A stretch of DNA of 64,000 bases from SZUA-265 sp965651905 (lineage in GTDB: Bacteria; Myxococcota_A; Polyangia; Polyangiales; Polyangiaceae), in assembly GCA_965651905.1 (NCBI GenBank), contig CBFGUG010000016.1:1-64000 (forward strand). Reading direction: 5' to 3'. The notes under the pieces were generated by a model. The model was not told the DNA's origin and ran no database searches. It worked only from the letters and a program-made list of their open reading frames with translations. Shown here piece by piece: positions 45,535 through 54,850 of the stretch; within the stretch, counting starts at the first letter, position 1, and each line of letters begins with the position of its first letter. Position numbers and translations under genes: made by a program.

Positions 45535-47921
45535 GGACTCGGGAAGCAGCAGGCCTAGCGCGTCTGGTACGGGCATTGCTCATTCTTGGCGTGGCGTTGA
45601 TGCTCGTTGCGTGTGGCGGCCGCGCCAGCAACGGCGGCAAGGGGAGTGAGACGAACTGGTTGTCACAGTGTTCGCAAGACTCCGAGTGCAACCAGGGTAG
45701 CTGTCTGTGCGGCGTGTGCACGATCGCTTGCTCGAGTGTCTCGCAGTGCGGCGAGATCGACGAAGACGCGGCGTGCGTTTCCCTAGGCTCGCTGGGCTGC
45801 GGCAGCGACGTCATATCGAGCGTGTGCGCCGAAGACATCGAGCAGCTCGAAGACGCCCTGGAAGGCGCCAGCAACCGCGAGGAAGCGGGAACGGGCCGTA
45901 GCGATTCGGATGCTGGCTTCGACCCCGACGACGCTGACGACGACGCAGCAGCTGGCGACGAAGAAGACGATCAGCCAACGTCATCGAGCGATGACGAAGG
46001 CGAGGACACCAGCTCTGACGCCCCAGTGATGTCCGATGACGGCGACCAAGTTGGCGAGCTGCCGGAGGTTGCAGTCGAGGCGCCGGACGCTCAGGAGCCT
46101 GCAACGAAGGTCGACTTGCTGCTGGTCGTCGACAACTCGCTCAGCATGGCCGACAAGCAGGTCCTACTGGCCCAGGCTCTGCCGGACTTGGTGGATCGTC
46201 TGGTCAGCCCGGCATGTGTCGACGCAGCGAGCAACGTCGTGGCTCGTCTCGACGACGCCAGTGACCAATGCCCGACGGGATCCGAGCGAGAGTTCTCACC
46301 CCTGACGGACCTGCACGTCGGCATCATCACTACCAGCCTGGGAGGGTATGGTGCAGTGCGAGAGTGCACAGCAAGCGACGCGGAACATTCGGAGCAACGC
46401 GTGGACATGGCGCGTTTGCTGGCGAGCTTGCCGCGTGGAGCAAACGCAGTGGGTAGCGCTGACGACGGGTTCTTGAGTTGGCGACCCGGCGACTCCCGAG
46501 ACGCGTTCGTCAGCGACTTTTCCAGCTTGGTGCAGGCTTCAGGTGAATTCGGGTGCGGTTGGGAAGCGTCGCTCGAGTCGTGGCTTCGTTTCTTGGTCGA
46601 GCCGTATCCCTACACGCGCATCGTGCGACAGCCTTGTAGTGCCGGCGACGCAAACTCCTTGTGTTCGGGACCGGAAACCGACGCAAGTGGTGATCGCCTG
46701 ATCGATGGCGTGATCCTGACGCAGCGCGAAAGCTTCTTGCGGCCCGACTCGTTGGTTTCGATCGTGATGTTGTCGGATGAGAACGACTGTTCCTTCCGCG
46801 CTAGCGGGCAAAGTTGGCGACTGTCGCAAGCGACGGACGAGTCGGGGGTGTACACGCCCGCTTACAGAGGATCGGCGGCTTGTTCAGACCCCGAGTTTGG
46901 TCCCGACGACGCTTGTTGCGTGAGTTGCGGCACGGTGAGCGCCGTCGAAGGCTGCCCGACTGAACTCAACGCCGACGGCAACAGCGTCGCACTCGGGTGC
47001 AGCACTCGCCAGTACTCCGCCGACGCTCGAGAAGACCACCCCAACCTCCGCTGTTTCGAGCAGAAGCGTCGTTTTGGCGTCGACTTCCTGTACCCGACTG
47101 AGCGTTATTCCAACGCACTTAGTCTCGCGCGGATCTGTCCGTCCACTGACACCCTGGCTCCCAATGAGAACGGCAACTGTGTGGATGGCACGAGCCCTGT
47201 CGACAACCCGTTGTTCGTTCGTTACGACGCGAATGGTGATCGCTTGCCCGTGCGTCCGAAACAACACGTGCTGCTGTCTGGTTTGGTGGGCGTGCCGTGG
47301 CAAGATCTCGCGCTCGACGCGAGCCCCGACGTGCCATTGGTCTACCGCAGCAGCACGGAGGTCGATTGGGACTTGGTGCTCGGCCCGGCGAACCCCCCGG
47401 GCGACTTCCCGGCCCCTGGCGATCCGCTGATGCGCGAGTCCGTCGAACCGCGCTCTGGAACTCACCCAATCACGGGTGAGGCGATCGCGGGACTCACGGC
47501 CGGGGTCATGGCCAACTCGATCAATGGTCACGAGTATGAGTCGGAAAACTCCGACCTGCAGTATGCGTGTATCTCGCGCCTACCCCAACCGAGAGAGTGC
47601 ATCAGCCAGGACGAGGCTGATCAGCGTATCAATGCAGGGGAAGTGCTACCCGCTTGCGAGTGCACGACTTGGTCGAGCAGCGACAACTTCGCTTACAATC
47701 CACTCTGCCAAGGCGACGACGGGAACTACGGTTTGGACCAGCACTACCTGAAAGCCTACCCAGCGCTGCGCCAACTCGAGGTGATGCGCGAGCTCAGCGA
47801 CACGTCAGTTGTCGGATCGATTTGCATGAAAGAGTCGCTAGACCCGAATGTCGCAGACTACGGCTATCGCCCATTCGTCTCGGCTTTGGTCAAACGCATG
47901 CGGGGGGCGCTCGCGCCGTGA
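45531..47921 (+). CDS. Large vWA-domain lipoprotein
   Basis: A 796-aa exported protein. ATG 45531 overlaps the upstream TGA (ATGA). Signal with lipobox LVAC (Cys about 28), then a Cys-rich segment with about ten cysteines (DSECNQGSCLCGVCTIAC), then an Asp/Glu/Ser-rich linker to residue 190. A vWA domain starts about residue 193 with MIDAS-like DNSLSM (complete DxSxS-type pattern). A long C-terminal region with paired cysteines follows and ends without repeats. vWA proteins of this kind are common in myxobacteria and presumably bind ligands or other surface proteins through a metal ion; the role is unknown. Confidence 0.77.
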   Translation: MRTREAAGLARLVRALLILGVALMLVACGGRASNGGKGSETNWLSQCSQDSECNQGSCLCGVCTIACSSVSQCGEIDEDAACVSLGSLGCGSDVISSVCAEDIEQLEDALEGASNREEAGTGRSDSDAGFDPDDADDDAAAGDEEDDQPTSSSDDEGEDTSSDAPVMSDDGDQVGELPEVAVEAPDAQEPATKVDLLLVVDNSLSMADKQVLLAQALPDLVDRLVSPACVDAASNVVARLDDASDQCPTGSEREFSPLTDLHVGIITTSLGGYGAVRECTASDAEHSEQRVDMARLLASLPRGANAVGSADDGFLSWRPGDSRDAFVSDFSSLVQASGEFGCGWEASLESWLRFLVEPYPYTRIVRQPCSAGDANSLCSGPETDASGDRLIDGVILTQRESFLRPDSLVSIVMLSDENDCSFRASGQSWRLSQATDESGVYTPAYRGSAACSDPEFGPDDACCVSCGTVSAVEGCPTELNADGNSVALGCSTRQYSADAREDHPNLRCFEQKRRFGVDFLYPTERYSNALSLARICPSTDTLAPNENGNCVDGTSPVDNPLFVRYDANGDRLPVRPKQHVLLSGLVGVPWQDLALDASPDVPLVYRSSTEVDWDLVLGPANPPGDFPAPGDPLMRESVEPRSGTHPITGEAIAGLTAGVMANSINGHEYESENSDLQYACISRLPQPRECISQDEADQRINAGEVLPACECTTWSSSDNFAYNPLCQGDDGNYGLDQHYLKAYPALRQLEVMRELSDTSVVGSICMKESLDPNVADYGYRPFVSALVKRMRGALAP

Positions 47922-48005
47922 CTAGAAGCTGAGATTCGGCTCGTCACGTACGATAGCTGCAGCTTTTTGGGTGGGGGTTCGCTCGGGTGATATGACTGCG
48001 CTCTG

Positions 48006-49442
48006 GTGAACACCCTGCCGTCGAGATCAACGAGCACGCATGCGGCGACCTGGTTGGTCCCGTTGCTCGGCGCTTGTCTGTCGCTCGCGAGCGGCGCGTG
48101 CACGGCGTCGCGTGCGGCACTCGACGAAGACGGCAAGGGCAACACGCGCGACACGACCGCAAATCTCGCTTCCATTGCACCACCCGCACAGCTCACGACC
48201 GCGCAGGGCTCGATGGCCGCTGACCACGACCAGCGGACGACGCCAGCTGCCGTGGTGAGCGTTCCCTCAGCCACATCCGCACCGCCGCATCTGGCGGCGC
48301 CGCCCACGAATCCCGCGCCAGACGCCAAGCCCACTGACGCGGGTTACCTCGCTGAGCTCGGCGAGCACCGCTTCATGATCTGGGGTAGCGCTTCCAGCGG
48401 CAAGATGCCCAAAGCGCTGCTGACCACGAAGCACGGGTTGCTCATCAGCAGCAACATGGGGTCCGACGGCAGCGACGCGCTGTCCGTCTATCACAGCGAC
48501 CCGTTGCGTCTGAAGCAGCATGTCCCACTACGAGGCAAGGCAATCGAACTCGCGCTCTCGCCCGATCACACGGAGCTGTACGTCAGCAATGACGTCAAGT
48601 GGGGCATGCTGCAGATACTCGGCGCGAGCGACTTCGACGTGCGTCGCGAGATCCCCGTGCCCGGCTTTCCCAAGTGGATGACGACGAGCCGCGACGGCAC
48701 TCGCTTGTTCGCTTCGCTCTGGGCGCTCGATGGTGTGACGGAGGTGACCTTGCCCGCGGGGTCCACGCGCACCTTCCGTGGGCGCAAAGGCAGTATCTCG
48801 AAGGACAAGAGCAAGAATCCACGTGGTAGCGCACTGTCGGGTGACGAGCGAACGTTGTTCGTGGGCAACAACGCGGATCAAAGCCTCAGCCTGATCGACA
48901 CTCAGAGTCTGAAAGAGCGTAAGCGTCTGCGCATCGGCTACGCGCCGCGACACCTGGTTGCCAACGGAGATGGCAGCCGCATCTACATTTCGCTCACAGG
49001 CGAAGAACAGGTCGTCGAGCTCGACGTGGCCAGCGAAAGGGTCACGCGGCGTTTCGATGTCGGCAAACGCCCCAAGACCATCGCCTTGGCGAACGATGAG
49101 CGTTTTCTTTACGTCGCCAACTTCGTCGCGAACTCGCTTTCGATCGTCGACCTGAAGACCGAGCAACACACCGAACTCGCCCTCGACCTGTACAAGCCGT
49201 CGGGACTCAGCGTGCGCCCGGATGATGCGTTCATCTACATCAGTGGCTTTTGTACCAACGATGTGTGGACCATTCAGCGCCTCGACCCAGGACACGCGCC
49301 CCACTTGCCGCTGGGACCCGATCGCGACAACAAGCCGTGTCTCGAGTGTTTCTCGACGTTCGCGGGCTGCCCGTACCCCCCAGGGACGGAGCCGAAAGCG
49401 TTGGTCGAAGCCGAACGGCGCAAGAAGCCGTTCGGCCAGTGA
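48006..49442 (+). CDS. YncE/YVTN-type beta-propeller lipoprotein
   Basis: A 478-aa exported protein starting at GTG 48006. Signal with lipobox ASGAC (about residue 32). A Pro/Ala/Thr-rich linker runs to about residue 105, then propeller repeats of the YVTN/lactonase-like type (LFVGNNADQSLSLIDTQSL, YVANFVANSLSIVDLKTEQ, IYISLTGEEQVVELD). The end holds a short Cys motif with two pairs (NKPCLECFSTFAGC), which might bind metal or form disulfides. The ligand is unknown. A GTG start with no clear ribosome-binding site leaves some uncertainty. Confidence 0.77.
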   Translation: MNTLPSRSTSTHAATWLVPLLGACLSLASGACTASRAALDEDGKGNTRDTTANLASIAPPAQLTTAQGSMAADHDQRTTPAAVVSVPSATSAPPHLAAPPTNPAPDAKPTDAGYLAELGEHRFMIWGSASSGKMPKALLTTKHGLLISSNMGSDGSDALSVYHSDPLRLKQHVPLRGKAIELALSPDHTELYVSNDVKWGMLQILGASDFDVRREIPVPGFPKWMTTSRDGTRLFASLWALDGVTEVTLPAGSTRTFRGRKGSISKDKSKNPRGSALSGDERTLFVGNNADQSLSLIDTQSLKERKRLRIGYAPRHLVANGDGSRIYISLTGEEQVVELDVASERVTRRFDVGKRPKTIALANDERFLYVANFVANSLSIVDLKTEQHTELALDLYKPSGLSVRPDDAFIYISGFCTNDVWTIQRLDPGHAPHLPLGPDRDNKPCLECFSTFAGCPYPPGTEPKALVEAERRKKPFGQ

Positions 49443-49461
49443 GCGAGCTGTGAGCGAGCGC

Positions 49462-50337
49462 TCAGGGTCTCGTGCCGTCCATGCGGTAGCGAGCGAGATC
49501 CAAGTGGAAGTGATCGCGGTGTAGCGCGTCGAAGTAAGGCGTGAGCACGACCGAGAACACGTCTTCGTCGTAGAGCCTGCGAGCCAACTCGCGCAGAAAA
49601 CGAGCACGCGCGTCGGGTGGCGGTTCGTCGGTCTTGCCGAAATGATTCAAGACCGTGAGCTTGCGACCGTCAGCGAGCCAGAACGTGGAGAAATCGATGG
49701 CGTTGGCGTAACTGTGCTCGCTGACCATGCCCGTGAAACGTGTCATCGTTCTGCAGCTGTAGGTCCCCACGTGGGTCACGCGCTTGATGCTCGTACCTAG
49801 GTGCTCATGTGCCATCTGTTGGGCGATGGTTTCGAAGCGCCCGAGCGCCAGCGCCATCGCACAAGTCACGCGCGGCCGTGCGTTGTAGAGGAAACCTTCC
49901 GGGCCCTTCTTGAACACGACCGCCTGCTCTGCGCCACAGGTGAATATCCCGCCCCGTTGCTGCTTGAGGGGAAACTCCGTGGGGGAAAATTCGATGCCCG
50001 CTTCGGATAGGCGGGATTCACAGTCGGGCAGCGGCGTGGGCGGCGCTACCACGGTGTCGTTGTCGGGGTCGAGATCCGCAAACTTGTTTGGGTCTTTCGG
50101 AATCACCTGGGGCGCTGATGGGGGCTGTTCGTGGGGGAGCTCCGTGGGCGTTTCAGCAGCGGGGTCAGCAGGTCTCGGCTCACTTGTGTTCACTGCAGGC
50201 ACGCGTTCGCTCGCGGAACTGCGGGCGCCTGCGGACGCGGAGCTCGGTTCATGAGCGCACGCGCCCAGCAACGACGCAGCGATGAGCGCAAACATCGAAC
50301 ACGAGAAAGTGAAGATGGTTGAAACTGCGGCCCGCAT
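49462..50337 (-). CDS. Extensin-like (VanY/DacA-type) peptidase lipoprotein
   Basis: A 291-aa exported protein. ATG 50337 starts a signal with lipobox LLGAC (about residue 27). After a Pro-rich linker, residues 110-290 match the extensin-like C-terminal domain, related to D-Ala-D-Ala carboxypeptidases. The metal-binding motifs are visible: SEHSYANAIDFSTF (His and Asp), and LHRDHFHLDLA with the HxH. It probably cleaves murein peptide cross-links or stems in the periplasm. A longer frame to 50475 exists but adds residues that do not resemble a signal. It diverges from the DsbA-like gene. Confidence 0.85.
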   Translation of the reverse strand: MRAAVSTIFTFSCSMFALIAASLLGACAHEPSSASAGARSSASERVPAVNTSEPRPADPAAETPTELPHEQPPSAPQVIPKDPNKFADLDPDNDTVVAPPTPLPDCESRLSEAGIEFSPTEFPLKQQRGGIFTCGAEQAVVFKKGPEGFLYNARPRVTCAMALALGRFETIAQQMAHEHLGTSIKRVTHVGTYSCRTMTRFTGMVSEHSYANAIDFSTFWLADGRKLTVLNHFGKTDEPPPDARARFLRELARRLYDEDVFSVVLTPYFDALHRDHFHLDLARYRMDGTRP

Positions 50338-50444
50338 CAGACATCTGACTCTACACGCGTGCGCACGCTTGGCTCGTTTTTCCGTCAAAGCGGAGCCAGC
50401 TGTCCCACATGGACGGCCGAGCACATTGTGCGTAGGGTAGCGCC

Positions 50445-52529
50445 ATGCAAACCACGGACGCGCTGAAGCACGCACCGCTACTCGCCCTCACGGTCATTCT
50501 CTTGCTGATCGGGTGCGCCCCTGCAACACCAGCGGCGGCACCCAGCGGTTCGGGTGAAGGACAGAGCAAGGGCGCTCCCAATGCGTCGCGCAACGGCGCG
50601 GTCGTCACCGTGCCGAGTGCGGGGCCAGGCAGCACTGAAGCAGCGAAGCCCGTCGAGGAAGCAGCGTCTGCGCCCAGTGTTCCAGCGAAACTGCCCGTCA
50701 CAGCTGCGGACCCCACTTGGGGTAGCCCGGACGCGCTGGTTACGATTGTGGAGTTTGGCGATTTCGAGTGCCCTTTTTGCGCGCGTGCCGTCGAGACTTT
50801 GAAACGCGTTCGCGAACACTATGGACCGCGCGACGTTCGCATCGTTTGGAAAAATCAGGTGTTACCCTTTCACAAGAACGCCATGCCCGCACACCGTGCC
50901 GCGATGGCGGTCTATTCACTCGCGGGGCCTGAAGCTTTCTGGGTGTTCCATGACCGAGCGTTCGAGAACCGCCGGGCGCTCACCGAGGAAAATTTCGTGC
51001 GCTGGGCTGACGAGGCTGGCGTGTCGCGCAGCAGGTTCCTGTTGGCCTACGAAGATCCCGCGCAGCGCGCCAAGATTGATGCCGACATCAAACTCGCGGC
51101 ACAGGTCGGAGCGACGGGGACGCCAGCGTTTCGTATCAACGGGGTGACGCTCTCGGGCGCACAACCCTTCGACAAGTTCGAGTCCCTGATCGACGAGCAA
51201 CTCGCGCTAGCTCGAGCCAAAGCGGACGAGGGCATGCCGCGAAGTGAGATCTCCATCGTGCTCACGAATCGAAACTTGGATGCCACTGCTGCCCAACAGA
51301 AAGAAGAGCGAGCGAGGAAAAACCGCGACGAGCCGAGCAAGCCTGACCCAGACACTGCTGAGCCAGACACTACCGTGTGGAAGGTGCCCGTACTCCCGAG
51401 CGATCCGGTTCGAGGCTCACGTGACGCGGCGGTAACGATCGTCGAGTTCGGCGATTTCCAGTGTCCCTTTTGCAAACGCGTACAACCGACCTTGCTACAA
51501 CTCTTGCAAGACTACGGGAGCGCTCTGCGTATCGTGTGGAAGGACAATCCGCTCGAATTCCACGAACAAGCGGACGCCGCTGCCAACCTGGCGCGGCACA
51601 TCGCCAAACACCGCGGCCCCGACGCGTTCTGGGCCGCTCACGACCTACTATTTCAGCATCAGAAGGACTTCGACGGCAGCGCATTCGAAGACATCAGCAA
51701 GAGCTTCGGTCTACCTTGGAACGCTAGTAAGATCGCCATCACGCAGAAGCGCTACGAGAAGCTGATACGCGAAACCAGAGAACAAGCAACTGACCTGGAG
51801 GCGCGTGGCGTTCCCCACTTTTTCATCAATGGGCGTCGACTCAGCGGCGCGCAGCCGATCGAGAAGTTCAAGGAACTGATCGACGAGCAGGTGAAAGTGG
51901 CTGCGGCGTTGGAGGCTTCGGGTGTGCCTCGCGAGCAGATCTACGACAGGCTGATGCGAGACGCGAAGACTCCCGAGGGCCCGGAAAAGCGCAAGGCTCC
52001 CGTCGTCGGATCCGACATGCCCTCCCGGGGTAACGCCAAGGCCAAGGTGGTGATTCAGGCGTTCATGGACTTCCAATGTCCGTTTTGCTCGCGAGCTCAG
52101 GCAACGCTCGACGGACTGATGAAGAAGTATCCGGGCAAGGTCCGAATCGTCTATCGCCACAACCCGTTACCCTTTCACAAGCACGCCAAGTTGGCGGCGG
52201 AGGCGTCCGTCGAGGCGTTCAAGCAACGTGGCAATCGAGGTTTCTGGAAGTTTCACGACCTGCTGTTCCAGAACCAAACTGCGCTCACTCGCGATAGTCT
52301 CGAGAAGTACGCGCAGAAAGTGGGGCTCGATATGGTTCGATTTCGCAAAGCTCTCGACGACGGCATTCATCGGCAACAGGTCGAAGCAGACATGCAAGTC
52401 GCCCAAGACATCGAGATTCGCGGCACGCCTGCGTTCATGGTCAATGACTTCTTCATGGCTGGGGCGCTCCCGCCTGCTGAGTTCGAACGTCGTATCGACC
52501 TGGCACTGCGCGAACTATCACGTCCCTGA
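50445..52529 (+). CDS. Lipoprotein with three tandem DsbA-like thiol-redox domains
   Basis: A 694-aa exported protein. Signal with lipobox LIGC (about residue 24), then a Pro/Ser linker. Three DsbA/thioredoxin-like domains follow, each with CPFC after an EFGDFxC or MDFxC strand: Cys 109-112, 340-343 and 545-548. Each domain also repeats its later elements (ARNN-like helices; TGTPAF, RGVPHF and RGTPAF cis-Pro loops; GAQPFDKF, GAQPIEKF and GALPPAEF). Linkers between domains are Asp/Pro/Lys-rich. All three catalytic pairs are intact, so it may act as a disulfide isomerase or oxidase with three active sites, possibly for cysteine-rich surface proteins such as the vWA lipoprotein. ATG 50445. Confidence 0.87.
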   Translation: MQTTDALKHAPLLALTVILLLIGCAPATPAAAPSGSGEGQSKGAPNASRNGAVVTVPSAGPGSTEAAKPVEEAASAPSVPAKLPVTAADPTWGSPDALVTIVEFGDFECPFCARAVETLKRVREHYGPRDVRIVWKNQVLPFHKNAMPAHRAAMAVYSLAGPEAFWVFHDRAFENRRALTEENFVRWADEAGVSRSRFLLAYEDPAQRAKIDADIKLAAQVGATGTPAFRINGVTLSGAQPFDKFESLIDEQLALARAKADEGMPRSEISIVLTNRNLDATAAQQKEERARKNRDEPSKPDPDTAEPDTTVWKVPVLPSDPVRGSRDAAVTIVEFGDFQCPFCKRVQPTLLQLLQDYGSALRIVWKDNPLEFHEQADAAANLARHIAKHRGPDAFWAAHDLLFQHQKDFDGSAFEDISKSFGLPWNASKIAITQKRYEKLIRETREQATDLEARGVPHFFINGRRLSGAQPIEKFKELIDEQVKVAAALEASGVPREQIYDRLMRDAKTPEGPEKRKAPVVGSDMPSRGNAKAKVVIQAFMDFQCPFCSRAQATLDGLMKKYPGKVRIVYRHNPLPFHKHAKLAAEASVEAFKQRGNRGFWKFHDLLFQNQTALTRDSLEKYAQKVGLDMVRFRKALDDGIHRQQVEADMQVAQDIEIRGTPAFMVNDFFMAGALPPAEFERRIDLALRELSRP

Positions 52530-52795
52530 CTCGACAAGTGCCCTCGCCATCACGCGCAGAACTGAGGTGGATGGGCACCGCTCCTTCGTTCGAGTTCCTC
52601 GGCGCTTGCTAGGGGTCTTGGGCAACGGGTGCGATCTGACGAGCGCTCGCTGAAGCGCTGCATGGACGCCCGAGCCGCAAGCCGACGACTAGCCTGAGCG
52701 ATCTCCGAGAAAACTTACACGACGAGTGCGATTCGTCCCGCTGCTGAGAGGCCGAGTGCCTGCCTCGTGCGCAGTCGTGTTAGGAGTCGCGAGCT
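52530..52795. other. Intergenic region before the TonB receptor
   Basis: A 266-bp gap between co-directional genes. AGGAG at 52782-52786 is the ribosome-binding site of the receptor gene. I see no Fur-box-like AT palindrome, no hairpin and no other gene. Confidence 0.4.
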
Positions 52796-54850
52796 TTGCA
52801 TCGTGTCCGCATGGCGCGTAGCGCGAGACTCTTACCCACGCTGGGTGTGCTGCTCGGCACGCTGTGCCATCTGACGGAGGTCGCGCGAGCGGCCGACCCT
52901 GCGCCCGACGCTCAGACCGCTAACACCGAACCCACACCTGACGTCGCCCCTGCGCGTGGGACGCCGACTGAGGTGACAGTACCGGCACGGGGCGACGGCA
53001 TGCCAGCGGACGAAGTCGAAGTCGTGGTCACGGGTTCGCGAACGGAACGTCCACTCACTGAAGCTCCAGTTGCCACCGAGGTCATCTCGCGCACTCAGAT
53101 TGATCGCTCGGGTGCGGACACGGTGGCCGAGTTGCTCGAGAGGCATCAGGGTTTGGTCGTCCAGCGCGCGGCGACGGGGTTTTCTGACGCAGGCGTTCAG
53201 CTGTCGGGGCTCGACGCAAAGTATGTGCTCATCCTGATCGATGGGCAGCGCATCGGTGGTCGTGTGGGGGGCACCATCGATCTCAACCGTCTGCAGCTCG
53301 AACACGTCGAACGCATAGAGATCGTGCGTGGGGCCGCGTCTGCACTCTACGGTTCGGACGCGTTGGGGGGCGTCGTCAACATCATCACCAAGCGTACGCG
53401 AAAGCCTCTGCAGATCGACACCAAGCTGGAAGCAGGGTCGTACGAGAGCGTCAAGCTGGACTTGGGCGTGGGAACGCGCCAGGAGCGTTGGGACGCTGCG
53501 TTGACCACGAGTTTGCACACCCGAGACAGCTACGACTGGGACACGACCGACGCGGCCACTAGCGGCACCGCCTACGATCAGCTGACACTGAGGTTGCGCG
53601 GCGGACTGATACTCAGCAAAGAGGTCCGACTGAGCAGTCACGCCGAGTACCTGCTGCGTGATCAGCGAGGGGTCGCCAACAACGCTGCGGGAGCCACGTT
53701 CGATCACACTAACCGCACGGAATCTTTTTCGGTCGATCTCTCACCACGGCTGAACTTGGGGGGTGGTAATCAGTTGCGGCTGTCTACTGCATTCTTCAGT
53801 TTTCGCGATCAGTTCCTGCAAGACCAGCGTGGAGCGTCAGCTCTCGATCAGCTGCAGGTTACTCATGAACAGCTGGGTACCGTGCGCGGACAGTTGGACA
53901 GCCCCATCACCGATGATCACTTCCTCAGCGTTGGCGTGGAGGGCATGGTCGAACTACTGCGCTCCCAGCGCTTGGAAGGCGCAGCGGGCATGCGCACCCG
54001 GCTGTCCGCCTACGTGCAAGACGAGTGGACAGTTTCGTACGCTCCGTTGTTCGTGATCGTTCCAGGCGCCCGCGTCGATGCCGACTCGCAGTTCGGCACA
54101 GAACCGACGCCGCGTATCGCTTTGCGTTACGATCCAAGTGACGAGATCGTGCTGCGCGCGGGTTACGGCATGGGGTTTCGCGCGCCCGACTTTCGTGAGT
54201 TGCTGTTGTTCTTCGAGAACCCCAGCGTTGGCTACGTGATCGAAGGCAACCCCGAGCTCGAACCTGAGCGTTCCCACAGTTTCAACCTCGGCGCGGAATG
54301 GCGCCCCGAGGCGAAGTGGTGGGGTTCGGTGAACCTCTTTCACAATGAACTCGACAACGTGATCGTCACGCTGCCGACTTCCGATTCGGCACCAGGGGGC
54401 GAACAACGCTTTCAGTACGTCAACGTTGCGTCTGCGTTCACACAAGGCGCCGACCTGAGCGCCAAGCTTTCCGTGCTGACTTCGCTCGAAATCGACGCAC
54501 ACTACACGCTGATGCGCACTCACGACCGCGAGCAGAATCGCCCACTGCCCGGGCGCGCGACCCACCGCGGCGGCGCGGGCGTTCACTACTCGGCGGACGA
54601 CGCCTTCAGCGCGACGCTACGCGCCGTGATCACGGGTCCGCGCGAGTTTCATCAGGACGCACGCGGCGTGCAGTTCGAAGAGACCCGCAAGACGGACGCC
54701 TACACGACCCTCGACGCTCAGGTCACTCGCGCAATGGGCGCGCACGTCACGCTGTTCATCGACGGGAGCAATCTGCTCAACGCGGGGGATGCCGAGTTCC
54801 TGCCGATCGCGCCGCGTAGCTTTTTCGTGGGATTGCGAGGCCGCTACTGA
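52796..54850 (+). CDS. TonB-dependent outer-membrane receptor (heme-type predicted)
   Basis: A 684-aa receptor. The TTG at 52796 is preferred because AGGAG lies nine bases upstream; ATG 52811 is an alternative with no ribosome-binding site. Signal peptide to about residue 32, then a plug domain: VVVTGSRTERPL (TonB-box/plug start), TVAELLERHQGLVVQR, VLILIDGQRIGG, VERIEIVRGAASALYGSDA and GGVVNIIT. A ~500-residue beta-barrel follows, ending GLRGRY with an aromatic C-terminal residue as BAM requires. It takes up a large ligand using TonB energy. The stop overlaps the start of the HmuY-like gene (TGATG), the strongest hint that the ligand is heme or a porphyrin. Confidence 0.9.
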   Translation: MHRVRMARSARLLPTLGVLLGTLCHLTEVARAADPAPDAQTANTEPTPDVAPARGTPTEVTVPARGDGMPADEVEVVVTGSRTERPLTEAPVATEVISRTQIDRSGADTVAELLERHQGLVVQRAATGFSDAGVQLSGLDAKYVLILIDGQRIGGRVGGTIDLNRLQLEHVERIEIVRGAASALYGSDALGGVVNIITKRTRKPLQIDTKLEAGSYESVKLDLGVGTRQERWDAALTTSLHTRDSYDWDTTDAATSGTAYDQLTLRLRGGLILSKEVRLSSHAEYLLRDQRGVANNAAGATFDHTNRTESFSVDLSPRLNLGGGNQLRLSTAFFSFRDQFLQDQRGASALDQLQVTHEQLGTVRGQLDSPITDDHFLSVGVEGMVELLRSQRLEGAAGMRTRLSAYVQDEWTVSYAPLFVIVPGARVDADSQFGTEPTPRIALRYDPSDEIVLRAGYGMGFRAPDFRELLLFFENPSVGYVIEGNPELEPERSHSFNLGAEWRPEAKWWGSVNLFHNELDNVIVTLPTSDSAPGGEQRFQYVNVASAFTQGADLSAKLSVLTSLEIDAHYTLMRTHDREQNRPLPGRATHRGGAGVHYSADDAFSATLRAVITGPREFHQDARGVQFEETRKTDAYTTLDAQVTRAMGAHVTLFIDGSNLLNAGDAEFLPIAPRSFFVGLRGRY

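Noticed and set aside
49446..49468. TGAGCG...CGCTCA repeat near the end of the propeller gene
   Set aside because: The two arms are only two bases apart, too close for a hairpin loop.
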